From: Thermoplasmata archaeon | GTDB lineage: Archaea; Thermoplasmatota; Thermoplasmata; Lutacidiplasmatales; UBA184 | Assembly: GCA_030039135.1 (NCBI GenBank) | Contig: JASHQN010000154.1 | Location: 1 to 8,227 of the forward strand | Reading direction: 5' to 3' | DNA length: 8,227 nt | Shown here: piece by piece, positions 1-5,629 of the stretch | How the letters are laid out: the number at the start of each line of letters is the position of its first letter | Numbering within the stretch: position 1 is the stretch's first letter | Program-made: the position numbers and the translations under genes | Notes under the pieces: generated by a model | Told to the model about the DNA's origin: nothing | What the model saw: the letters and a program-made list of their open reading frames with translations, nothing else | Databases searched by the model: none

Positions 1-755
1 AGCTCGGCGGCCGAGGAGTGGGTCTCCCGAGCCGCCTGGATCGCCTTCTGCTTGACCTTCAAGAGCGGGACGCCGCGCACCTTGCGGTAGATCTCGTCGT
101 CCAGCCCGTCGAACTGCAAATAGAGCGTGTGCAGCCCCGCCTCCCGGCACGCCTGAGCGAAACCGGGCTCGTTCGCGACCCGAATGCCGTTGGTCGCGAC
201 CTGGATCTGCTTGAAGCCGAGGTCACGGCCCATCGACACCGCGTCCAGAAAGAGCGGGGAGAGCGTCGGTTCCCCACCGGAGAACTGCACCGCGACCGTC
301 CCCACGGGCTTCTGCTCCCGGAGGGTTTTCAGCATGAAGTGGATCTGCTCGCGGGTCGGCTCGAAGACGTAGCCCGCGGCGTTCGCGTTGGCGAAACAGA
401 CGGGGCATTTCAGGTTGCAGCGGTTCGTCAGATCGATGAGCGCGAGCCCTGTGTGGGACTTGTGGTGGCTGCACATTCCGCAGGTTGTCGGGCAGCCGCG
501 GAACTTGTCGTAGTACGGGTTCTCGTAGCCGACCCCGTCGTGCGCGTACACCTCCATCCGGAGGTAGAAGTCCACGTCGTTCGAGATGATGTCCCAGAAG
601 TACCCGTGCGCCCGGCAGGTCTTCTCCATGATGACCCGTCCGTCCTTTTCCCGGACGATCGCCGGAATGACCTTGATGCACTCGGGGCAAACGGACGCCG
701 TCTTCCTGGGCAGGCCCCGCGGGGCCTGGAACTCCTTCATGACACGTGCCGGCAT
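1..755 (-). CDS. tes: Tetraether lipid synthase-like radical SAM protein (N-terminal part, truncated by window edge)
   Basis: This is the first 251 residues of a radical SAM enzyme, running off the left edge. The SAM/[4Fe-4S] motif is C113-x3-C117-x2-C120 inside TNRCNLKCPVCFAN, followed by the GGEP motif near 160 (QFSGGEPT). Before it lie C23-x2-C26, C47 and a second cluster-like set C88-x3-C92-x2-C95 (GCPTTCGMC), then the phrase HKSHT. This order and the wording around it match the MJ0619/MA1486 family, whose characterised members couple two archaeal lipid phytanyl chains to make tetraethers and carry extra iron centres. Older annotations call the family pterin methyltransferase-like. I start at ATG 755; ATG 740 (MKEFQAP) is equally possible, because neither has a strong Shine-Dalgarno. 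An in-frame stop at 800-798 limits extension. Its upstream region is shared with the divergent gene at 992. Family assignment is strong; the exact substrate is inferred. Confidence 0.8.
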   Translation of the reverse strand, partial: MPARVMKEFQAPRGLPRKTASVCPECIKVIPAIVREKDGRVIMEKTCRAHGYFWDIISNDVDFYLRMEVYAHDGVGYENPYYDKFRGCPTTCGMCSHHKSHTGLALIDLTNRCNLKCPVCFANANAAGYVFEPTREQIHFMLKTLREQKPVGTVAVQFSGGEPTLSPLFLDAVSMGRDLGFKQIQVATNGIRVANEPGFAQACREAGLHTLYLQFDGLDDEIYRKVRGVPLLKVKQKAIQAARETHSSAAE

Positions 756-821
756 ACTCGTTCTTCCAGTTCGAGCCGCTTTCGTTTCGACCGCGGCTCA
801 GGCTGGCCACCCACTCCGCCC

Positions 822-827
822 TACATA
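822..827 (-). promoter_or_regulatory. TATA-like box for the radical SAM gene
   Basis: On the minus strand this reads TATGTA within GATTATGTAGGG, an AT-rich island in otherwise GC-rich DNA. It lies 72 nt before ATG 755. If transcription begins about 25 nt downstream, this gene has a leader of roughly 40-50 nt, unlike the shorter ones predicted elsewhere in the window. The assignment rests on composition and position only. Confidence 0.45.
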
Positions 828-845
828 ATCAATCTGTCGTCGATG

Positions 846-900
846 TCGCTACAAAAAACGCGTGCCATGACGGGGAGTGGCACGGTCTTCTTCGCTACAA
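846..900. repeat. 9-bp direct repeat TCGCTACAA flanking the hairpin
   Basis: TCGCTACAA occurs at 846-854 and again at 892-900, bracketing the inverted repeat at 861-884. The first copy runs into the A6 tract. Spacing between copies is 46 nt start to start. It could be a pair of regulator half-sites or the scar of a very small insertion with a 9-bp target duplication. A chance match is possible in a 236-nt region. Confidence 0.4.
861..884. repeat. 7-bp perfect inverted repeat beside an A6/T6 tract
   Basis: CGTGCCA (861-867) and TGGCACG (878-884) are perfect inverted copies around a 10-nt loop. Read on the minus strand, the hairpin is followed after CG by six Ts (858-853), so it looks like an intrinsic terminator for leftward transcripts. 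No leftward gene lies immediately to the right, because the neighbour at 992 is on the plus strand. It could instead block antisense transcription. It could also be a protein-binding palindrome between the two divergent promoters, upstream of both TATA-like boxes. Confidence 0.55.
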
Positions 901-954
901 GATAGTCGGTTTCGCCCCCGGGCCCCCCCGGAACGGCCCTCCACCACTCCAGTA

Positions 955-962
955 CAGTTATG
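955..962 (+). promoter_or_regulatory. TATA-like box for the 992 gene
   Basis: CAGTTATG is the AT-richest stretch close to the start at 992. Its TATG core lies 33 nt before the ATG, so a transcript would begin only a few nucleotides before the start codon. This fits the leaderless or short-leader transcription common in archaea. It is a positional prediction. Confidence 0.4.
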
Positions 963-991
963 GGCACCCGGCGCCAGTCCCAGGGCGGCCG

Positions 992-1525
992 ATGGTTCGA
1001 AAGGCCCGTCCGAAGTCCACCCGCCCGAAGCCCACCCGTCGCCGTGCTCCGACGCGCCGGGGGTTCGTCGGGCGAGACCCTTCGCCGATCCTGGAGAAGT
1101 ATCCGCCCAAGGACCCTGGTCTCTCCGTCCGGGGGCCGCCGGCCCCTGTTCCGGCCGCACCCGCTTCTCCATCCGCGGCGGTCGCGCCGAAGCCCTCGTC
1201 CCCCGAGAGCGCCGCCGTGCCCCTGATCTCGCTGGAGCGCCCGTTCGATCTCGACGAGTTCTCGACCCTGCTCGGGGAGACGTCGGTACGCGTCACCGTT
1301 CCTCGGGAGGACCTGGCGGAGGTCTTGCGACGGGTCAGCGAGTTCATGGGCTTCGGCATCTACGTCTACTCGGTCACCGTCCGGCCCGCTCCGGGCGCCC
1401 TGCTCAAGAGCTTCGTCGTCGAGCTACAGCGGGTCGACTTCTCACCGGAGAAGGAGGCCTGGGTGCCGTTCGTGGAGAAGGGGACATCGGACTCTCCGTT
1501 CGGCCCTTCGGGCACGCGGACCTAG
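992..1525 (+). CDS. Uncharacterised protein, basic proline-rich N-terminus plus small folded domain
   Basis: This 177-residue protein is not recognised. Residues 1-25 are very basic (MVRKARPKSTRPKPTRRR), and 26-77 are rich in Pro, Ala and Ser with low complexity, so probably disordered. Residues 78-163 look folded: a predicted helix around 104-119 (PREDLAEVLRRVSEFMG), then strand-like stretches near 121-131 (FGIYVYSVTVR) and 138-150 (LKSFVVELQRVDF). No signal peptide, TM segment, cysteine or catalytic motif is visible. The basic tail could bind nucleic acid or anionic lipid. I chose ATG 992 because a TATA-like box lies 30-37 nt upstream and the protein then begins with a clean basic segment. 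The frame stays open back to 746, but that extension crosses the intergenic palindrome and reads as non-protein-like. The gene is divergent from the radical SAM gene. Confidence 0.6.
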   Translation: MVRKARPKSTRPKPTRRRAPTRRGFVGRDPSPILEKYPPKDPGLSVRGPPAPVPAAPASPSAAVAPKPSSPESAAVPLISLERPFDLDEFSTLLGETSVRVTVPREDLAEVLRRVSEFMGFGIYVYSVTVRPAPGALLKSFVVELQRVDFSPEKEAWVPFVEKGTSDSPFGPSGTRT

Positions 1526-1580
1526 CCTTCGCCCTTCGGAGGCCGGCTTCACGTCGTCGCTGGCCCGGTCCAGAACCCTC

Positions 1581-1586
1581 TATGTA
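1581..1586 (+). promoter_or_regulatory. TATA-like box for the 1619 gene
   Basis: TATGTA, within CTCTATGTACGG, lies 38 nt before the ATG at 1619. It is the same hexamer as in the boxes before the radical SAM gene and the 6250 gene. Expected initiation is near 1607-1612, which would fall in the right arm of the inverted repeat at 1591-1614. Confidence 0.5.
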
Positions 1587-1590
1587 CGGA

Positions 1591-1614
1591 GTGCCCCTCG
1601 CTGCGTGAGGGCAC
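1591..1614 (+). repeat. Bulged inverted repeat over the ribosome-binding site of the 1619 gene
   Basis: GTGCCCCTC (1591-1599) pairs with GAGGGCAC (1607-1614), giving eight base pairs, one bulged C and a 7-nt loop. The right arm contains the likely Shine-Dalgarno (TGAGGG), and the repeat ends four bases before the ATG. If transcription starts upstream of 1591, it would hide the ribosome-binding site in RNA. If it starts near 1607, as the TATA-like box suggests, it would be a DNA operator across the start site. Confidence 0.5.
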
Positions 1615-1618
1615 CACC

Positions 1619-1831
1619 ATGCCGTTGCCGACCGAGAAGGAGCGGTGGGAAGCGGAGCTGCGGCAGCTGAGAGAGGAGTTGCGCGAGCTTCGGGAGGAAC
1701 AGCGGGAGCTCGCCCGGTCCGTCGACCAGCTCGTGCAGACATTCAAGTCGCTGTCGATCCACCTCGGGATCACCGCTGAGCCGTACGTCCGCAAAGGAAA
1801 GCGCGAGCCCGACGTGCAGGGCTTCGCATAG
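1619..1831 (+). CDS. Small coiled-coil protein, function unknown
   Basis: This is a 70-residue soluble protein. From residue 14 it shows regular heptads, with positions L14, L21, Q28, V35, F42 alternating with L17, L24, L31, L38, L45, on a highly charged Glu/Arg background (LREELRELREEQRELA). This predicts a dimeric or higher-order coiled coil covering about residues 7-48. The tail (49-70) is short and basic and probably flexible. Shine-Dalgarno-like GAGGG and a TATA-like box precede the ATG. It is transcribed towards the minus-strand thiolase operon, with 37 nt between the two stops. It could be an adaptor or a regulator of a neighbouring protein. No DNA-binding motif is visible, and the sequence does not decide its role. 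Confidence 0.65.
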   Translation: MPLPTEKERWEAELRQLREELRELREEQRELARSVDQLVQTFKSLSIHLGITAEPYVRKGKREPDVQGFA

Positions 1832-1868
1832 CGAACGCCGCCCGTGCGCGTGGAGTGGATGCGCCGGT

Positions 1869-2900
1869 CTACCTGAGAGGGACCGCTTTTCGGCCGTACC
1901 GCCACTCGCCCTCCATCCGGTAAAGGCGTCGGAGGCGAGAGCCGGCGCGACTCCCCACGGGCCAGCGTTCGGCTCGCGAGTCCGTGACCTGCAGGGTGAC
2001 CCGAGCGCCGGGGGCGAGCTCGACCATGACCACCCCATACGGCCCCGTCTCTGACACCTGGTCGTCGAACTCGGTCGGCTGGCCCCCGGGCCCGATCACG
2101 GTCGACGCGACGACCTCTCCGCCGTCTCGAGGGAGATGGACGAGCTGGAGCGGACCGGTCGAGCCACAACCCCGGCATCGACCGCGCATCGGGATCGTCG
2201 TTGCTCCGCACGTCGGGCATCGCTCGGCCGCGAATCGCCATCGGCTCGGGATGTCCGCGAGGTACGTCGCCCAGGGAACGTAGGCGCCCTGGGAGACCGG
2301 CAGACTCGGCGACGTGGCGCCCTCCGGATGGACCCGGGCCGGCGGACCCTGCTTCGGGTCGATCGCCCAGTCACCCACTCGGGCTACGGAGCCCGCCCAC
2401 GGGGCTTCTGCGAGCACCGTGGCGAGGGCCTTGGTGGCGGAGGCCGCAAGCCCCCGGCCCGCTTCGAGACGTAGGTCCGCCGGTCGAACCCCACCCGGGC
2501 CGACGGCCAGCGCGACCGCGCCGTCGGATGGGGTGGCCGGGTCCGAGACGGCCTCGGGGTCGACCGCCCGAAAGAGGTCGGTCGCTACGAGCGCCACAGC
2601 CCCGTCTCCCTTCCCGGGGTCGAGCGCCGAGGCGACGGCGCGGGCCGTTCCCTCGGCCCCAGTTCCCGACCGCTCGATCGGGACCGTCCCGCCGAGGAAC
2701 CGCGCGAGGTTCGCTTCGTCGGCCGACGAGAAGTCGCCGGCGACCAGCAAGCGCGCGTACGGCCCCGCCCGCCCGTCGTTGAGCAGGCGCTCAAGGGCCG
2801 TCGCGGCGAGCGTGAAGGCGTCCTCGTCCGGTCCGGCCAGCCGCCGCGACCCGTCGGACCCGATCGGGACGTAGGCCGCGGCCCGGACGATTCCCCGCAC
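1869..2900 (-). CDS. Degenerate HMG-CoA-synthase-like domain fused to DUF35 zinc-ribbon/OB-fold protein
   Basis: 343 residues in two parts. Residues 1-about 185 resemble the first half of a thiolase-fold HMG-CoA-synthase-like protein: MRGIVRAAAYVP start, PDEDAFTLAATALERLL, and GDGAVALVATDLFRA. The segment where the nucleophilic Cys should sit reads IERSGTGAEGTARAV, and there is no cysteine anywhere before residue 228, so this half cannot act by a Cys nucleophile. Residues about 205-343 are DUF35: rubredoxin-like zinc ribbon C228-x2-C231-x10-C242-x2-C245, then an OB fold with GPYGVVMVELAPGARVTLQV. DUF35 proteins bridge thiolase and HMG-CoA synthase in the archaeal mevalonate pathway, or partner other thiolase-fold enzymes. 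The start is GTG 2900, with GGGTGA four bases upstream overlapping the thiolase stop region. Both genes are probably cotranscribed. Role as scaffold or acyl-CoA gate for the thiolase is inferred. Confidence 0.82.
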   Translation of the reverse strand: MRGIVRAAAYVPIGSDGSRRLAGPDEDAFTLAATALERLLNDGRAGPYARLLVAGDFSSADEANLARFLGGTVPIERSGTGAEGTARAVASALDPGKGDGAVALVATDLFRAVDPEAVSDPATPSDGAVALAVGPGGVRPADLRLEAGRGLAASATKALATVLAEAPWAGSVARVGDWAIDPKQGPPARVHPEGATSPSLPVSQGAYVPWATYLADIPSRWRFAAERCPTCGATTIPMRGRCRGCGSTGPLQLVHLPRDGGEVVASTVIGPGGQPTEFDDQVSETGPYGVVMVELAPGARVTLQVTDSRAERWPVGSRAGSRLRRLYRMEGEWRYGRKAVPLR

Positions 2901-2904
2901 GCGC

Positions 2905-2910
2905 TCACCC
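2905..2910 (-). promoter_or_regulatory. Shine-Dalgarno for the DUF35 fusion gene
   Basis: GGGTGA on the minus strand, ending in the thiolase TGA stop, lies four bases before GTG 2900. It supports this GTG as the start and suggests that the two genes are translated in tandem. Confidence 0.6.
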
Positions 2911-4068
2911 GGCGGAGAAGATGGTCACCGTCGCGGTCGCACCGGCCCCTCCCACGTTGTGCGTCAGGGCCCGGCTCGCTCCCGGGATCTGACGGGCACC
3001 CGCGGCGGAGCGAAGCTGGAGGAACGCCTCATGGGCCTGGCTGACCCCGGTGGCTCCCATCGGATGGCCCTTCGCTTTCAGCCCCCCATCGGGGTTGACC
3101 GGCAGCCGTCCGGTTCGGCGCGTCGCGCCCTCGTGGGTGAGCCGAGCAGCCTCCCCGGGCTCGGCGAATCCGAGGTCCTCGAGCGCGAGGAGCTCGGCGA
3201 TCGTGAAGCAGTCGTGCACCTCGAGGAACGAAATCTCCGAGCGCTCGACCTTCGCGCTCCGCAGCGCGCCATCGACGGCCCACCGGGTCGCTCCGAACCT
3301 CGTGATGTCGGGCCGCTCCTGGATCGCGAGCCGGTCGGAGCCTGCGCCGACGCCGTCGACGTAGACCGGGGCATCCGTGTAGCGACGCGCGGCGTCGGGC
3401 GCGCAGAGCAGCAGTGCGGCCGCTCCGTCGCTGACGGGGCAGCAGTCCAATAGACCGAGCGGATCCGCGACGCGCGGAGCACCCTGTGCCTCCTCGAGCC
3501 GGATCCGCTTCTGGAAGTGCGCGTACGGATTGAGGGCGCCGTTCTCGTGGTTCTTGACCGCGATCTCGGCGAGCACCGCAGGATCCACTCGGTGCTCGGC
3601 GAGGTAGCGGGAAGCGATCAGGCCATAGACGCCGGCGAACGTCACCCCGGCCGCCCGTTCCCACTCGGTGTCCCCCGAGACGCCGAGCCAGTACCTCCGC
3701 CGGGCGCTCGTGACGTCCGTCATCTTCTCGAGTCCGGCGACCAGGACGAGGTCCGTGCGGCCCGAAACGATCGCGTCGACCGCTGCCCGGATCGCGAAAC
3801 CACCCGACGCGCAGGCGTTCTCGACCCGGGTGGTCGGGACGCCCGTCATCCCGGCCTCCTCGGCGAGCACGGCGGCGGAATGGCCGATCTGCCAGCCTCC
3901 GAACCCGAGCGTCGCGAGGTACGCCTCGCCGACCTCGACCCGATCGGCGCCCTTGTCGACGCTCGCGAACGCCGCGTCGACCGCCCCGCGGATCAGGTCC
4001 CGAGGGCCTGCCTCGAGCGCACCGAATCGCGTATGACCGGCCCCCACGATCGCCGCTCGATGCCCCAC
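2905..4068 (-). CDS. SCP-x-type thiolase (acetyl-CoA C-acetyltransferase-like)
   Basis: 387 residues, full length for the archaeal and SCP-x thiolase group. The reactive Cys is C86 in VENACASGG; later motifs are EVHDCF (H285-D286-C287), KGHPMGATG (H335) and the C-terminal NVGGAG glycine loop. C86 argues against the related Ltp2-type aldolases, which as I recall lack this residue. The reaction would be condensation of two acetyl-CoA to acetoacetyl-CoA, or thiolysis of a 3-ketoacyl-CoA. The DUF35 gene four bases downstream fits the archaeal arrangement, in which thiolase, HMG-CoA synthase and DUF35 form one complex that channels acetoacetyl-CoA into mevalonate. A complete HMG-CoA synthase is not seen here, so a separate acyl-CoA role is also possible. 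Start GTG 4068 gives the normal N-terminus (GHRAAIVGAGHTRFG). The gene is divergent from ubiX. Confidence 0.88.
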   Translation of the reverse strand: MGHRAAIVGAGHTRFGALEAGPRDLIRGAVDAAFASVDKGADRVEVGEAYLATLGFGGWQIGHSAAVLAEEAGMTGVPTTRVENACASGGFAIRAAVDAIVSGRTDLVLVAGLEKMTDVTSARRRYWLGVSGDTEWERAAGVTFAGVYGLIASRYLAEHRVDPAVLAEIAVKNHENGALNPYAHFQKRIRLEEAQGAPRVADPLGLLDCCPVSDGAAALLLCAPDAARRYTDAPVYVDGVGAGSDRLAIQERPDITRFGATRWAVDGALRSAKVERSEISFLEVHDCFTIAELLALEDLGFAEPGEAARLTHEGATRRTGRLPVNPDGGLKAKGHPMGATGVSQAHEAFLQLRSAAGARQIPGASRALTHNVGGAGATATVTIFSAG

Positions 4069-4128
4069 CGTGTCCGCCCCAAGAACGTCTTAACGCTGGA
4101 GTCGTTGAAGCCTCATAAGGCCAGAGCC
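4069..4128. promoter_or_regulatory. 60-bp divergent promoter region between thiolase and ubiX
   Basis: The two GTG starts are only 60 bp apart. TCTTAACG (4088-4095) has a self-complementary TTAA core 36-39 nt before GTG 4129 and about 22-25 nt from GTG 4068, so it could serve either direction. A second AT-rich element, TTATGAG on the minus strand (4118-4112), lies in a small palindrome GCCT-CATA-AGGC (4110-4121). If transcripts start about 25 nt from the boxes, leaders are very short. Co-regulation of both operons from this region is inferred. Confidence 0.5.
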
Positions 4129-4704
4129 GTGGCGGAAGATCCTCCGTACGTCGTCGGCGTTTCGGGCTCGAGCGGTGGGCCCATTGCGCTCCGGGTGCTG
4201 GAGGCCATGCGGACGGCGGGGGTCCCCGTCGCCCTCGTCGTCTCCGACGGGGGGCGTGCGGTGCTGAAGGAAGAGTGCGGGATCGAGGCGGAGGCGTTGA
4301 GCCGCTACGCGACCGCGCTCTACGCGGACAGCGACATCGGCGCGGCGATCGCGAGCGGGTCTCGGCCCACGCGCGGGATGGCGATCGTTCCGTGCTCGTC
4401 GAACACGGTGGCGAAGCTCGCCCTGGGGCTGACCGATACCCTCCTCACCCGGGCCGCCCACGTGCATCTGAAGGAGCGGCGCCGGCTGGTCATCGTGCCC
4501 CGGGAGTCGCCACTTCCCACCCTCCTGCTCCGCCACCTCACTACCCTGAGCGAGCTCGGCGTGGTGGTCCTCGACGCGGCCCCTCCGTACTACCTCCATC
4601 CCCAGTCGGTCGACGACCAGACGTCCTACCTCGCCGGGAAGGTCCTCGATCACCTCGGAATCCCTCACCATCTCTACCGGGGGTGGAAGGAGGCGGCGCC
4701 GTGA
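4129..4704 (+). CDS. ubiX: Flavin prenyltransferase UbiX
   Basis: 191 residues, the usual UbiX length. It attaches a dimethylallyl group to FMN to make prenylated FMN, the cofactor of UbiD-family decarboxylases. Diagnostic stretches are the flavin loop GVSGSSGGP (10-18), ASGSRPTRGMAIVPCSSNT (75-93), HLKERRRLVIVPRESP (113-128) and PPYYLHPQSVDD. Against Pseudomonas UbiX as I remember it, Ser15, Glu49, Lys129, Glu140 and Tyr169 correspond to S15, E49, K115, E126 and Y155. Arg185, a phosphate ligand, is K171. GTG 4129 is chosen because it starts six residues before the first strand (YVVGVSG). In-frame TTG 4105 would add eight residues. First gene of a four-gene overlapping cluster. In many archaea the UbiD client is the anhydromevalonate-phosphate decarboxylase; no ubiD is visible here. 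Confidence 0.93.
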   Translation: MAEDPPYVVGVSGSSGGPIALRVLEAMRTAGVPVALVVSDGGRAVLKEECGIEAEALSRYATALYADSDIGAAIASGSRPTRGMAIVPCSSNTVAKLALGLTDTLLTRAAHVHLKERRRLVIVPRESPLPTLLLRHLTTLSELGVVVLDAAPPYYLHPQSVDDQTSYLAGKVLDHLGIPHHLYRGWKEAAP

Positions 4705-5270
4705 GCCGCTCCGAGACCCTCGCCCGTTGGTTCCCGTGGCCGTTCGTCGGCGTGGCGTTGCTCCTCGTGCTGCTGATCGTCGTGACCCCGGTGCTCACCA
4801 CCTCCGGCCAGCCGGCCGCCGGCACGATCTTCTCCCAGGCCGAGCTGGTCGTGGACGGCCTCTCCGGGAACAACACGACCCACTTCTACGTGCACGGCCT
4901 CGGTACGACCACGCGGTACGCCTCGATCGCGCTCGGTTTCGCCTTCGGGTTCGCCTGGTCCTCCGCCGGATTCCCTTCCGCCCCGCTCAACTGGACCCAC
5001 TGGGAGAACGGCAGCGAGGTGCTATCGGTCAGCGCCGGGGTCGACCGGATGCCGGTCGCCGTGAACGTCACCGCGCTCTATGAGGAGGGGGGCGCATTCG
5101 CGCTGTACGCCGGCACGCTCGCCTTCAACATCACGACCCCGGCCCCCTCCTACTCCCCCACGCTGGTCGTCGTCTCGGGCACGTCGGGGATCTCGGGGTT
5201 CACCTTCCCTGTCGCGTCGCTACCGGTCCCGATCGTGCTCAGCGAGGTGGGAAGCGGGGTGATCTCGTGA
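4701..5270 (+). CDS. Exported single-pass membrane protein with many N-glycosylation sequons
   Basis: 189 residues, not recognised. A short cytoplasmic start with one basic stretch (SRSETLARW) precedes a hydrophobic helix at about 12-34 (WPFVGVALLLVLLIVVTPVL), best read as a signal anchor. The remainder is rich in Thr, Ser, Gly and aromatic residues and looks beta-rich and extracytoplasmic. It carries six N-x-S/T sequons (N57, N58, N97, N103, N122, N143), as expected of an archaeal surface protein. There are no cysteines. The start GTG 4701 overlaps the ubiX stop in GTGA, and its own stop overlaps the next start in the same way, so the genes are probably translationally coupled. It may form a surface complex with the membrane protein that follows. 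Function unknown. Confidence 0.75.
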   Translation: MSRSETLARWFPWPFVGVALLLVLLIVVTPVLTTSGQPAAGTIFSQAELVVDGLSGNNTTHFYVHGLGTTTRYASIALGFAFGFAWSSAGFPSAPLNWTHWENGSEVLSVSAGVDRMPVAVNVTALYEEGGAFALYAGTLAFNITTPAPSYSPTLVVVSGTSGISGFTFPVASLPVPIVLSEVGSGVIS

Positions 5271-5629
5271 GACCGTCCTGGAGGGTCGTCGTCCTGTGGT
5301 CGGTCCTCATCGTCTTCCTGCTTCTGGTCGAGCTCGCCCAGCTGACCCACCTGTTCACGCTCCCGATCGCCTCGGCGATCGGGGACCCGGCCGGGTTCGT
5401 CTTCGCGTTGGTCTTCACGACGATCCTCGCCCTCGTCGGCGCGATCTTCATCGGGATCTACATCTCGGCACGGATCCTCCGTCCATCGGGATTCACTCCG
5501 TTCGAAGAGGAGATGCTGAAGATGCGGGCGGACGTCCGGGACCTCAAGGCCGCCGTAGAGGAGCTCAAGACCCAAGACTCCGAGCCGGTCCCTCCACCGC
5601 GCGACCCGCCCCGGGAGGGCCGGACGTGA
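5267..5629 (+). CDS. Small two-TM membrane protein with cytoplasmic coiled coil
   Basis: 120 residues, not recognised. Two hydrophobic helices at about 7-30 and 42-66 are joined by a short loop (TLPIASAIGDPAG). The positive residues at R2, R6, R69 and R72 put both ends in the cytoplasm. Residues 81-102 form a short coiled coil with M83, M86, V90, L93, V97 and L100 at regular 3/4 spacing. A Pro- and charge-rich tail (PVPPPRDPPREGRT) follows. The pattern is that of a membrane anchor or adaptor that oligomerises. The start GTG 5267 and the stop at 5627 both overlap their neighbours as GTGA. Its place beside the exported 189-residue protein suggests that the two work together. Confidence 0.75.
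   Translation: MRPSWRVVVLWSVLIVFLLLVELAQLTHLFTLPIASAIGDPAGFVFALVFTTILALVGAIFIGIYISARILRPSGFTPFEEEMLKMRADVRDLKAAVEELKTQDSEPVPPPRDPPREGRT

Noticed and set aside
223..810. Minus-strand frame overlapping the radical SAM gene
   Set aside because: It is a shifted frame of the same strand, with Arg/Pro-rich content and no motif.
18..905. Plus-strand open frame of 295 codons over the radical SAM gene
   Set aside because: The opposite strand encodes unmistakable radical SAM motifs; this frame is the antisense image.
746..991. Upstream extension of the 992 gene
   Set aside because: The frame is open, but it crosses the intergenic palindrome and the TATA-like box and does not read as a protein.
877..1608. 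Alternative plus frame of 243 codons over the 992 gene
   Set aside because: It is Arg/Pro/Gly-rich with no structured segment, whereas the 992 frame has a clear alternating hydrophobic pattern.
3517..4128. Upstream extension of ubiX
   Set aside because: It runs antisense through the thiolase gene; the UbiX fold begins just after GTG 4129.
5296..5625. Upstream extension of guaAA
   Set aside because: It overlaps the two-TM protein in another frame; the GuaAA family starts at the RIPVLDNGGQ strand.
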